A stretch of 27,870 nucleotides of DNA from Nitrososphaeria archaeon (GTDB lineage Archaea > Thermoproteota > Nitrososphaeria > JACIWG01): assembly GCA_014361085.1 (NCBI GenBank), contig JACIWG010000003.1, positions 1 through 27,870 on the forward strand. Direction: 5' to 3'. Every line of letters starts with the position of its first letter. Position 1 is the stretch's first letter. Shown here one piece after another: positions 6,489 to 13,900 of this stretch. The position numbers and the translations under genes were made by a program. Under the pieces are notes generated by a model. That model did no database searches and was not told the DNA's origin. It was given only the letters and a program-made list of their open reading frames with translations.

Positions 6489-6808
6489 GTAAAGTATATG
6501 TTATTGGAGATGAAATGGTAACCGAATTTTTTAGTGTAGCAGGTGCTGAAAAGACTTTTATACCGAGAAGTAGGGAAGAGGCAAGGACAATTTTTAATGA
6601 ACTTTTAAAAAAGGAGGATTCAGCTCTTATTGTAATTGAGAAAAGTGTGTCTTTGTGGTTGGATGACCTAATAAATAAGCATATTTCTGAAAATAAGAGA
6701 CCGTTAATTATAACTTTGCAGTCGCCCAAAAAGGAATATAAGGAAAACCAGTTGGAGGATATAGTAAGATTGATAGAAAAGGTTACAGGTGTCAAAATTG
6801 AAATATAA
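6485..6808 (+). CDS. atpF: A/V-type ATP synthase subunit F, apparent ATA start
   Basis: Small central-stalk subunit, about 107 aa. The fold begins with KVYVIGDE, which is the first beta strand of subunit F (family pattern near the N-terminus: IAVIGDxxT), followed by EFFSVAGAEKTF, ALIVIEKSVS, RPLIITLQSP and VIEKVTGV-like ends. The first in-frame ATG (6515) would remove this strand. Between the upstream in-frame TGA and 6515 there is no ATG, GTG or TTG. ATA 6485-6487 overlaps the atpE stop and lies 7 nt after a GAGGGGG ribosome-binding-like run, so it is the best start. A sequencing error or another rare codon is possible. It precedes aif6 by about 15 nt. Confidence 0.8.
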   Translation: MGKVYVIGDEMVTEFFSVAGAEKTFIPRSREEARTIFNELLKKEDSALIVIEKSVSLWLDDLINKHISENKRPLIITLQSPKKEYKENQLEDIVRLIEKVTGVKIEI

Positions 6809-6823
6809 TAGTTGGGGGAAAGT

Positions 6824-7486
6824 ATGGAAATAAACACGTTTACATTATTTAGGTCATGTAACATAGGAATATTTTTAAAATGTAATGAAAAATTTGTTTT
6901 AGTTCCAAAAAATATTGCAGTTACGAAAGCAGAAAAATTATCAACTTTTCTGGGGGTACCATATATACGTACCTCCGTCTCTGGATTAAGACTATTAGGC
7001 CCACTAATTGCAATGAATAGTAATGGTATCCTAGTTTCAAAGTATATTGAAGATGATGAATTAAAAAGTTTAAAGAATGAGACAGGGTTAACTGTAGAAC
7101 GCTTTCCTTCAAACTATACAGCCGTGGGAAATCTGATTTCAGTAAACGACAAAGGAGCAATTGTATCAAATATTTTTTCATCCACCCAGGTGAAGGTAAT
7201 TCAAGACGTTCTTGATGTACCTGTTGAGAGAATGAATATAGCAGGATATAGTACTGTAGGTTCTTTGATTTTTGCAACTAATGTTGGAGCGCTGGTACAT
7301 CCACTTACTTCAGATAAGGAGGTAGAGAAAATTAAATCAATTTTAAAGACGGAAGTAACACATTGTACAGTAAACGACGGAGTACCCTTTGTTTCATCTG
7401 GTATATTAGGTAATTCTAAGGGAATTGTTGTAGGAAACTTAACTAATGGAACAGAACTTATGACCCTTTCAATGATTTTCAGGTAA
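6824..7486 (+). CDS. eif6: Translation initiation factor aIF-6
   Basis: Anti-association factor that binds the 50S subunit and keeps it from joining 30S until released. 220 aa from ATG 6824. It shows the quasi-repeated pentein pattern of the family: GPLIAMNSNGILVS, VGNLISVNDKGAIVS, VGSLIFATNVGALVHP and SSGILGNSKGIVVGN, each a Gly-rich hairpin repeat of the five-bladed propeller. GGGGG lies 5-6 nt upstream of this ATG. In many archaea this gene lies between rpl31e and rpl18a, followed by pfdA and ftsY. Here atpF is upstream, and pfdA follows without rpl18a. Confidence 0.95.
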   Translation: MEINTFTLFRSCNIGIFLKCNEKFVLVPKNIAVTKAEKLSTFLGVPYIRTSVSGLRLLGPLIAMNSNGILVSKYIEDDELKSLKNETGLTVERFPSNYTAVGNLISVNDKGAIVSNIFSSTQVKVIQDVLDVPVERMNIAGYSTVGSLIFATNVGALVHPLTSDKEVEKIKSILKTEVTHCTVNDGVPFVSSGILGNSKGIVVGNLTNGTELMTLSMIFR

Positions 7487-7502
7487 AATTATAGCTGATC
7501 TA

Positions 7503-7546
7503 GCACAAAATACTTTTAACCCAATTAATCTAGACCAAATTTGTGC
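7503..7546 (+). repeat. Inverted repeat in pfdA leader
   Basis: GCACAAA (7503-7509) pairs with TTTGTGC (7540-7546) across a 30-nt AT-rich loop between aif6 and pfdA. A TATA-like CTTTTAA lies inside. It may be a promoter/operator region; no more can be said. Confidence 0.3.
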
Positions 7547-7553
7547 AGCCAAA

Positions 7554-7985
7554 ATGACAGAAAAGGAAATTGAGCAAGAATTGCAGACTAAAGTTGTTCA
7601 ATTAAAGTATCTAGAAGATTATTTACAAGATTTGCTTGCAAGAGAAAATTTGCTGATTACAAGTTTTAATGATATAGAAAATGCGGAGGAAACAGTTAAC
7701 GAATTGTCTAAAAAGAGTGAGTTTGAAACCTTAGTTTATGTAGGCGGTGGAATGTACGTATATGGACGCATAAATTCAAGGGAGAGAGTACTAGTAAATG
7801 TTGGAGCAAATGTGGTTATAGAAAAGAAATTTAATGATGCACTAACATTTCTCCAAGAACGGAAAGAAGAAATTAAGCGAATTTTAAATGATATAAACCA
7901 ACAAAAGCAACAGACAGCTCTAGCTATACAAAAATTAAGAGAAGAAGTTGAAGAAAACATTAGAAAAAGGCAGTCAAGTGGTTAG
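7554..7985 (+). CDS. pfdA: Prefoldin alpha subunit
   Basis: Part of the hexameric jellyfish-shaped chaperone that hands unfolded proteins to the thermosome. 143 aa: an N-terminal coiled coil (residues 1-45), the central beta-hairpin region VYVGGGMYVYGRI and VLVNVGANVVIEKKF (about 61-92), and a C-terminal coiled coil rich in Glu/Gln/Lys ending REEVEENIRKRQSSG. Length and layout match archaeal PfdA. It is followed within 4 nt by ftsY, the standard archaeal pair. Confidence 0.92.
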   Translation: MTEKEIEQELQTKVVQLKYLEDYLQDLLARENLLITSFNDIENAEETVNELSKKSEFETLVYVGGGMYVYGRINSRERVLVNVGANVVIEKKFNDALTFLQERKEEIKRILNDINQQKQQTALAIQKLREEVEENIRKRQSSG

Positions 7986-7988
7986 AAA

Positions 7989-8897
7989 TTGTTTGAAAAG
8001 CTAAAAAGCGTTTTTTCTTCAGTAATTTTAAATTTATCAAAAAAAGAGATTACGGAAAAAGAAGTAGATAAAGTTCTTAATGAACTTATGCTTTCATTAA
8101 TAGAATGTGATGTAGCATATGAGGTTGCTGAGGAAATTGGTAAAAGGCTTAAAAATTCACTGATAGGTAAAAAGGCATCAACATATAAAATAAAGGAGTT
8201 GGTTCAAGAAAACCTTAGAAAAACACTCCTTGAAATATTTTATGAGGCGCCAAAGATCGATATTATAAAAAGAATAAATGAGAAAAAAGAAAAAGGATTA
8301 CCTTTTGTAATATTATTTTTAGGGATAAATGGAACTGGCAAAACAACTACCTTAGCAAAGCTTGCATACTTATTAAAGAAAAAGGGGTTTACTGTTGTTC
8401 TTGTATGCGGGGATACACATAGAGCAGGTTCAATAGAACAGTTAAAACAGCATGCAATGAAATTAGGGCTTAAAACAATAGAGCAAAGATATGGAGCGGA
8501 TCCAGCGGCTGTATCTAGGGATGGAGTGACTTACGCGAAGATACATAAATTAGATGTTGTATTAATTGATTCTGCCGGTAGAATACAAACAGATAAAAAT
8601 TTAATGGAAGAAATTTTAAAGATTGTTAGAGTTGTATCACCTGACCTAAAAATTTTTGTCGGCGATGCATTAGCTGGAAATGATGCAGTTTCCCAGAGTA
8701 GGGAATTTTTAAAGTACACAAATTTTGATGGCGTAATATTAACTAAAGTGGATGCTGATGTAAAGGGGGGGAGTGCAATTTCGATAGCCTATGTAACTAA
8801 AAGACCAATTTTATTTATAGGTACAGGCCAAAATTATGATGACCTAGAAGAATTTGTTCCCGAAAAACTTGTCGATAACATACTTTTAAGGGAATAA
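7989..8897 (+). CDS. ftsY: Signal recognition particle receptor FtsY
   Basis: Membrane-associated SRP receptor GTPase that docks ribosome-SRP complexes at the translocon. 302 aa. N-domain helices occupy about residues 1-95, then the G domain: P-loop GINGTGKTTT at about 112-121, DTHRAGSIEQL, the DSAGR switch, TKVDAD specificity motif and GTGQNYDDL near the C-terminus. The long acidic A domain of bacterial FtsY is absent, as usual in archaea. Start is TTG 7989, 3 nt after the pfdA stop, with AGTGGT upstream. Confidence 0.95.
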   Translation: MFEKLKSVFSSVILNLSKKEITEKEVDKVLNELMLSLIECDVAYEVAEEIGKRLKNSLIGKKASTYKIKELVQENLRKTLLEIFYEAPKIDIIKRINEKKEKGLPFVILFLGINGTGKTTTLAKLAYLLKKKGFTVVLVCGDTHRAGSIEQLKQHAMKLGLKTIEQRYGADPAAVSRDGVTYAKIHKLDVVLIDSAGRIQTDKNLMEEILKIVRVVSPDLKIFVGDALAGNDAVSQSREFLKYTNFDGVILTKVDADVKGGSAISIAYVTKRPILFIGTGQNYDDLEEFVPEKLVDNILLRE

Positions 8898-8937
8898 ATC
8901 TTTTTAAAACAATATTTCTAAGAGTTCATGAATTTAG

Positions 8938-9888
8938 ATGATTAAGGGTAAATCCATTCTATCTTTAATGGAACTAGATCGAAATGAAATATTAAAGATA
9001 TTAGACGTTTCAGCTAAGCTGAAAGAAAAAAGAAAAGATGGAATTTATCCAAAACTTTTGAAAGATAAAACATTAGTTTCAATTTTCATGAAACCAAGCA
9101 CAAGGACTAGGATAAGTTTTAATGAAGCAATGCATGAGTTAGGAGGACATTGTATAGATGTTACATCGACTGAACTACAGTTAGGACGGGGAGAAACAAT
9201 AGAGGACACAGCAAAAGTAATTTCAAGATACTGTGACGTGATAGCAGCAAGAGTTTTTTCACATGAAGATGTAGTTAGACTCTCTAGGGCCTCTTCAGTT
9301 CCCGTCATAAATAGCTTATCAGACATGTATCATCCATGCCAAATATTAGCTGACCTTCTTACAATTAGAGAGAAAAAAGGCAAACTTAATGGAATAAAAC
9401 TTGCATACATTGGCGATGGAAATAATGTTTGTAATACATTGATTATAGGATGTACACAAGTTGGAATCGATATAAATTTGGCGTGCCCAAAAGAATATAT
9501 GCCATCAAACGTTGCAATAAATTTTGCTTTAAAAGCTGTTGAAAGCAGCGGAAGCCACATAACCTTTTATGATGACCCTCAAGAGGCTGTAAAAGATGTT
9601 GATGTAATTTATACTGATACCTTTGTTTCGATGGGACAAGAAAGTGATAAGGAGAAAAGGCTCAGAATTTTTTTGCCAAAATATCAGGTAAATAGTAAAT
9701 TGGTTGAGAAAGCAAAAAGTGATTTTATATTCATGCACTGTCTGCCAGCACACAGAAATCAGGAAGTTACAGACGAAATAATAGACAGCACTAATTCAGT
9801 TGTATTTGATCAGGCAGAAAATAGATTACATGCACAAAAGGGTCTATTATGTCTTCTTCTTTTAGAAGAAAGTGAAATTAAGATTTGA
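8938..9888 (+). CDS. argF: Ornithine carbamoyltransferase
   Basis: Makes citrulline from ornithine and carbamoyl phosphate in arginine synthesis. 316 aa. Seen: carbamoyl-phosphate loop MKPSTRTRISF at about residues 51-61, YHPCQILADL at about 137-146, the ornithine-side SMGQE motif near 232, and HCLPAHR near 270. These last two separate it from aspartate carbamoyltransferase, also in the window. The Leu-rich end matches ArgF. Its stop overlaps the TTG start of dtdA, so the two are probably co-translated. Confidence 0.96.
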   Translation: MIKGKSILSLMELDRNEILKILDVSAKLKEKRKDGIYPKLLKDKTLVSIFMKPSTRTRISFNEAMHELGGHCIDVTSTELQLGRGETIEDTAKVISRYCDVIAARVFSHEDVVRLSRASSVPVINSLSDMYHPCQILADLLTIREKKGKLNGIKLAYIGDGNNVCNTLIIGCTQVGIDINLACPKEYMPSNVAINFALKAVESSGSHITFYDDPQEAVKDVDVIYTDTFVSMGQESDKEKRLRIFLPKYQVNSKLVEKAKSDFIFMHCLPAHRNQEVTDEIIDSTNSVVFDQAENRLHAQKGLLCLLLLEESEIKI

Positions 9889-10703
9889 AAATAACATTCA
9901 TTGCTTCATATAATGATCCTGCTAGCATGAACATTGCAGAAAATGTTATTGAAAGATTTCAATTAGTGGAGAAGGAAAAAATTTCAAAGTTTAAATTTTT
10001 TGAAAAAGGAAGCTTCAAACTTATTTACATAGATGAAGAAGGCATATTCTTGGATAGATTAAGTATCCATTATGATGCTGACCTCCTTATAATTTTATCT
10101 AAGCATATGAGTAGTGAAGGAGTAAGTTCATTAACAGTTCATCCAACCGGAAACCTACTAAATAGTTCAGAATATGGTGGAAAATCAAAGCATGTTTCAT
10201 ATACTAATCCGTGGTACTTGTCTGAATATTTTTTAAACTTAGTTGAAGTTTTAAGAAAAGAAAGTAGTTTGCAAGTGAAAGCTTCCTTAGAAGTTACACA
10301 CCATGGACCAACTGAAATTGATATTCCACTTTTCTTTGTAGAAATTGGAAGTAATATACAGTATTGGACAAGCAGGCAACTTGGAGAAAAAGTTGCCGAT
10401 GCACTCTATAACACATTAACTAAAAATGTTAGGAAGAAAGATGCATTTGTAGGGTTTGGAGGAGGACATTATGCACCAGCTTTTTCACATTATCTGCAAA
10501 AGGAGGATGTCGTGATAGGCCATATGGTTCCCAAATATGCGCTCTATGATGGAATTGATGAGAAATTATTGCTTACACTATTTAAAAAAAGTCTATTAGA
10601 AAAACCAAGAGCGCTAGTTGATAAAAAGGGTTTAACATCAAAAAGGTTTACAGAACTTATTTCATTCTTTGAAAAATATTCAATAGAATTTTTAAAAATA
10701 TAA
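9885..10703 (+). CDS. dtdA: D-aminoacyl-tRNA deacylase (archaeal/plant GEK1 type)
   Basis: Zinc-dependent enzyme that removes D-amino acids wrongly attached to tRNA. 272 aa, the family length. Seen: SEYGGKSKHVSYTNPW-like N-terminal block, VTHHGPTEIDIPLFFVEIGS (conserved His pair and Glu), and the hallmark GFGGGHYAPAF near residue 190, followed by GHMVPKYAL. Start TTG 9885 overlaps the argF stop. Its position among translation genes fits a proofreading role. Confidence 0.93.
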   Translation: MKITFIASYNDPASMNIAENVIERFQLVEKEKISKFKFFEKGSFKLIYIDEEGIFLDRLSIHYDADLLIILSKHMSSEGVSSLTVHPTGNLLNSSEYGGKSKHVSYTNPWYLSEYFLNLVEVLRKESSLQVKASLEVTHHGPTEIDIPLFFVEIGSNIQYWTSRQLGEKVADALYNTLTKNVRKKDAFVGFGGGHYAPAFSHYLQKEDVVIGHMVPKYALYDGIDEKLLLTLFKKSLLEKPRALVDKKGLTSKRFTELISFFEKYSIEFLKI

Positions 10704-10782
10704 TAACGAATTTAGGGAATTACGTTTATGGAGCTTTAAGATTTAATAGGATGCAGAAGTAGGGGGTTATGTGTGATAATTA

Positions 10783-10959
10783 ATGAAGATTAAGGCACTT
10801 TTAAATTCCATGATAAACACATTACGTTTGACTAGAAAAACAAGTTTTGAAGAATTTAAACTTTATCTTAAATTAGTGCTTATAGGAGTGGGGGTAGTTG
10901 GAGGTATAGGGTTTATAATAAAGGTTATAGCAAGCTTTTTAACTCTTGGAAGGAGGTAA
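10783..10959 (+). CDS. secE: Preprotein translocase subunit SecE (Sec61 gamma)
   Basis: 58 aa. An amphipathic, basic N-terminal helix with RLTRKTSFEEFKLYLKL is followed by one membrane span (about residues 31-54: VLIGVGVVGGIGFIIKVIA) and a short basic end. This is the archaeal SecE layout; it clamps the SecY channel in the membrane. The gene lies directly before spt5, as in most archaea. GTGAT lies about 7 nt before the ATG, and a TATA-like TTTAATA at 10741-10747 could start a secE-spt5-rpl11-rpl1-rpl10 transcript. Confidence 0.88.
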   Translation: MKIKALLNSMINTLRLTRKTSFEEFKLYLKLVLIGVGVVGGIGFIIKVIASFLTLGRR

Positions 10960-10964
10960 AAATT

Positions 10965-11411
10965 ATGGAAAGCCAATTTTTTGTAGTTCGAACGACAGGT
11001 GGCCAAGAAGAAAATGTGGCAGAATTTATTTACAAAAATGCAATTTTTAATAAAAAGGAGATATACAGTATACTACACGTTCCTTCACAGAAGGGTTATC
11101 TAGTTATTGAGGCCAAAAATGGTCAAGATGTAAGGGAGGCAATAGCTGGAGTAAAACATGTTAAAGAACTTGTACCAGGTTTGCTAAAGCTCGGGGATTT
11201 TGACAAGCTTCTAATAAAAAAGCCGGCAATAGCAGAGTTCACAATAGGAGAAGTAGTTGATATTGTAATGGGCCCATTTAAGGGTATGAAAGCAAAGATA
11301 ACAAAAATTGATTTAACAAAGATGGAGGTTACCGTCATGCTTTTGGATGCACCTTATCCGCTTACATTAACTGTGGACGCAAGCTATTTAAAACCAAGTA
11401 AAAAAGGGTGA
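10965..11411 (+). CDS. spt5: Transcription elongation factor Spt5 (NusG)
   Basis: 148 aa. The NGN domain comes first (FFVVRTTGGQEENVAEFI, VPSQKGYLVIEA, VKHVKELVPG), then a KOW domain (IGEVVDIVMGPFKGMKAKI). With Spt4 it clamps RNA polymerase and aids elongation. AGGAGG sits 7 nt before the ATG, overlapping the secE end. Gene order secE-spt5-rpl11 is the standard archaeal one. Confidence 0.96.
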   Translation: MESQFFVVRTTGGQEENVAEFIYKNAIFNKKEIYSILHVPSQKGYLVIEAKNGQDVREAIAGVKHVKELVPGLLKLGDFDKLLIKKPAIAEFTIGEVVDIVMGPFKGMKAKITKIDLTKMEVTVMLLDAPYPLTLTVDASYLKPSKKG

Positions 11412-11414
11412 GTA

Positions 11415-11924
11415 ATGTTGGGTGAAAAGAAAACTGTAAATGTATTAGTAACTGGAGGAGAGGCTACAGCCGGACCACCACTTGGACCTGCACTAGGGCC
11501 ACTAGGGGTAAATGTTGTAGCAATTGTTAAGGAGATAAACGAGATGACAAAAGAGTATTCTGGAATGCGTGTGCCAGTAACGGTGGAAGTTGATGTTGAT
11601 AGTAAAGCATATAGTATAAAAGTTGGAATACCTACTACTGCAGCATTACTTGCAAAAGAGGCACGAATAGAAAAGGGTTCAGGCACACCCGGTAAAGATT
11701 TTGTTGGAAACATTACATTCGAACAATTGCTAAAAATTGCTAATATATGTATGCAAAAATCATATTCTACTTCATTAAAGGCTGCAGCGTGCGAAGTTTT
11801 AGGCTCCTGTGTAAGTATGGGTATAAAAGTTGATGATAAGCTACCAAAACAAGTCCTTAAGGAAATTAAGGATGGATTATATGACAAGAAGATTGATGAA
11901 TGGGTGCAAAAAGTAAAATTTTAA
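11415..11924 (+). CDS. rpl11: Ribosomal protein L11 (uL11)
   Basis: Binds the GTPase-associated 23S rRNA region at the stalk base. 169 aa. The N-terminal domain has GGEATAGPPLGPALGPLGVN, the Pro-rich L11 signature, and the C-terminal RNA-binding domain includes GTPGKDFVGNITFEQLLKIA and AACEVLGSCVSMGI. The gene follows spt5 by 3 nt. Confidence 0.97.
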   Translation: MLGEKKTVNVLVTGGEATAGPPLGPALGPLGVNVVAIVKEINEMTKEYSGMRVPVTVEVDVDSKAYSIKVGIPTTAALLAKEARIEKGSGTPGKDFVGNITFEQLLKIANICMQKSYSTSLKAAACEVLGSCVSMGIKVDDKLPKQVLKEIKDGLYDKKIDEWVQKVKF

Positions 11925-11940
11925 AAACAGGAAACTTTTG

Positions 11941-11968
11941 GATGAAGGTTGTCGTGAATAAACTTGAT
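11941..11968 (+). promoter_or_regulatory. Possible L1 autoregulatory RNA site at rpl1 start
   Basis: ATGAAG (11942-11947) can pair with CTTGAT (11963-11968), with one G-G mismatch, enclosing GTTGTCGTGAATAAA. The arrangement GAAGG...GAAxAAACTT resembles the L1-binding element I recall from methanococcal rpl1 mRNA, where L1 represses its own translation. Here the TTG start (11964) is inside the 3' arm, so L1 binding would cover it. Inference from a short pattern. Confidence 0.3.
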
Positions 11969-12623
11969 AACAAAAAATCAATTAATTTCCTTGGTAAAGA
12001 CTGTAAAGAATAATGCTGTTAAAAGAAACTTTAAACAATCTTATGAGCTTATAATTGCATTAAAAAATATAGATTTTAAAAAACAGAATGTTGTAATTAA
12101 TGAAATTGTTCAATTACCATTCTTTTCTGGCACATCTAAAAAAATTTGCTTTATAGGCACTGGTGAACTTGCACTAAGAGCAAAAAACGCAGGAGTAGAC
12201 CTAGTTTTAGAACCTGAACAATTAGATAAACTTCAAGGCAGTAAAAAAGAGGCTAAAAAGTTAGCTAAAGAGTATGATTTCTTTCTAGCAGATCCAACAC
12301 TCATGGCGAAGGTGGGAAAGATTTTAGGCCAATTTTTGGGACCGAGTGGTAAAATGCCTATTCCTGTACCCCCCACAAGCCCCTTAGAAGAAACGGTTAA
12401 AAGATGTAGAAATTCTGTTAGGATTAGAACACGTGGACAACTTTCTGTGGCAGCAAAAGTTGGAGACGAATCACTTACAGATGAACAGATTGCAGAAAAT
12501 GCACTCGCAGTATACAATGCTATAGAAAGAAAATTGCCAGAGGGAGAAAAGAATGTTAGGAAGATTTATTTGAAACTAAGTATGTCAAAACCGGTTGAAA
12601 TGGTGGTAGGTGTTAAGGAATGA
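11964..12623 (+). CDS. rpl1: Ribosomal protein L1 (uL1)
   Basis: Forms the mobile L1 stalk at the E site. 219 aa. Seen: N-terminal KRNFKQSYELIIALKNIDFK, domain II ICFIGTGELALRAKNAGVD, KILGQFLGPSGKMPIPVPP (family signature with GxxGKMP) and the C-terminal return to domain I, KIYLKLSMSKPVEM. The start is TTG 11964, with CGTGA about 7 nt upstream; no better in-frame start exists. Its stop overlaps the rpl10 start. Confidence 0.95.
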   Translation: MITKNQLISLVKTVKNNAVKRNFKQSYELIIALKNIDFKKQNVVINEIVQLPFFSGTSKKICFIGTGELALRAKNAGVDLVLEPEQLDKLQGSKKEAKKLAKEYDFFLADPTLMAKVGKILGQFLGPSGKMPIPVPPTSPLEETVKRCRNSVRIRTRGQLSVAAKVGDESLTDEQIAENALAVYNAIERKLPEGEKNVRKIYLKLSMSKPVEMVVGVKE

Positions 12624-13483
12624 GTGAAAGAACAACCTATCTTCCAAAGAAGGAGAAAATGTTTTCTCAGATACAGGAGCTCTCACAAAAATACAATTAC
12701 TTGTGCATTTCAAAATTAGAAAAAGTTCGTTCAGTACAGTTAATGATGCTAAGGAAGATGTTAAAGGATAATGCAAAATTTATGGTTGTAAAAAATAAGA
12801 TAGCGTTAAGGGCACTATCTAATACAAAATTTGGTTATGATCTACAGTTAGAAGAGAAACTTAAAGGACAAACACTACTGATTTTCACAAACCAGAATCC
12901 CTTTAAACTTTCACTTACATTATCTAAGAATAAAGTTTCATTACCAGCAAAGGCAGGAGATATAGCCACCGACGATATAATTATACCAGCGGGAAATACT
13001 GGATTACAGCCGGGACCCATTCTTAGCGAATTTAAAGAGATAGGTGTGCCAACAAAAATAGATAGTGGAAGTATATGGGTTGCTAAGGATACTGTAGTAG
13101 CAAAAAAGGGGGATATTATTTCACCTAAATTAGCTGGCCTATTAAGTAAGCTTAACATAAAGCCAATAAAGGCAGGTTTAACTGTTTCATTTGCATTCAT
13201 GGACGGTATTACAATAGGAGAACAAGATCTCATGTTAGACCTCGAAAAAATTAGAAATGATATACAATCAGCATATTTAGAGGCAAAAAATCTCGCAATA
13301 AATTCAAACTATTTTACAAGAGACACAATTATTGAGTTATTAAATAAAGCATATCAGCAAGCGTGGGGACTATCATTAAATGTAGAATACATAACAAGAG
13401 AAAATGTGGCAACATTGTTGCAAAAATATGAACTTATAGGAAAACAGATTTACGGAAAATTGAAAGAAAAAGGATATAATTGA
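12620..13483 (+). CDS. rpl10: Ribosomal protein L10/P0 (uL10)
   Basis: Stalk base protein that binds 23S rRNA with L11 and carries L12 dimers. 287 aa. Seen: LEKVRSVQLMMLRKMLKDNAKFMVVKNKI (rRNA-binding N-terminal part), AGNTGLQPGPILSEF and GLTVSFAFMDGITI, then a helical spine with repeats of the L12-binding type (QSAYLEAKNLAINS, IIELLNKAYQQAWGLSL, VATLLQKYELIGKQIY). It ends GKLKEKGYN and lacks the acidic tail with a terminal GFG/LFG motif seen in many archaeal L10 proteins. Its stop is 1 nt from the stop of rpl12 on the other strand. Confidence 0.95.
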   Translation: MSERTTYLPKKEKMFSQIQELSQKYNYLCISKLEKVRSVQLMMLRKMLKDNAKFMVVKNKIALRALSNTKFGYDLQLEEKLKGQTLLIFTNQNPFKLSLTLSKNKVSLPAKAGDIATDDIIIPAGNTGLQPGPILSEFKEIGVPTKIDSGSIWVAKDTVVAKKGDIISPKLAGLLSKLNIKPIKAGLTVSFAFMDGITIGEQDLMLDLEKIRNDIQSAYLEAKNLAINSNYFTRDTIIELLNKAYQQAWGLSLNVEYITRENVATLLQKYELIGKQIYGKLKEKGYN

Positions 13484-13484
13484 T

Positions 13485-13796
13485 TTAGCCGAAGAGCGCT
13501 GCTAACCCTTCAACAGCTTCCTCTTGGGCTGCTTCCTTTTTCTTCTCTTCCTCTACCTTTTCCTTCTTTTCTTCAACAGGTTGTGATGTGGGCTGGACTG
13601 TAGTGGTTGTTATTGGAAGCGAGGTTACAGATTTTAGCGCCTCATCTATGTTAACTTCACTTAATGCTGCAACGAGGGCTTTTATTTTTGCTTGATTAGG
13701 TTCAACGCCAGCGGCCGAAATTACTTTGGCAATATTCTCTTCATTTATTTCCTTACCTAACTTATGTAATATTAATGCAGCATATACGTATTCCAT
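13485..13796 (-). CDS. rpl12: Ribosomal protein L12/P1, inverted relative to its operon
   Basis: Stalk protein that recruits translation GTPases. 103 aa: helical dimerisation domain MEYVYAALILHKLGKEI to about residue 60, a hinge of Thr/Pro/Gln, a strongly acidic Lys/Glu tail, and the terminal LAALFG that contacts factors. In the common archaeal order (rpl10-rpl12-alaS) it reads with rpl10; here it reads against it, tail to tail, with 1 nt between stops. A TATA-like TTTAAATA (minus, 13832-13839) lies about 36-43 nt upstream of the ATG, so it has its own promoter, facing away from alaS. Confidence 0.95.
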   Translation of the reverse strand: MEYVYAALILHKLGKEINEENIAKVISAAGVEPNQAKIKALVAALSEVNIDEALKSVTSLPITTTTVQPTSQPVEEKKEKVEEEKKKEAAQEEAVEGLAALFG

Positions 13797-13831
13797 TTTT
13801 ATCAGCTCTGCATAACTGCTTATTAGACCAG

Positions 13832-13839
13832 TATTTAAA
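13832..13839 (-). promoter_or_regulatory. rpl12 TATA box
   Basis: TTTAAATA on the minus strand, preceded by an A-rich BRE-like run. The predicted transcript start is about 13808, with a 10-15 nt leader before ATG 13796. Confidence 0.5.
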
Positions 13840-13867
13840 AGATTTTCCTTTTTAAAAAGAGAAAAGA

Positions 13868-13875
13868 CTATATTA
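13868..13875 (+). promoter_or_regulatory. alaS TATA box (leaderless)
   Basis: CTATATTA preceded by purine-rich GAAAAGA (BRE-like), 26-33 nt before ATG 13901. With no ribosome-binding site at that ATG, this suggests a leaderless alaS-leuS mRNA. It is divergent from rpl12. Confidence 0.5.
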
Positions 13876-13900
13876 GTATGTTTATGTGGGTATCATCATA

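Noticed and set aside
6515..6808. ATG 6515 as the start of ATP synthase subunit F
   Set aside because: It would delete the first conserved beta strand KVYVIGDE.
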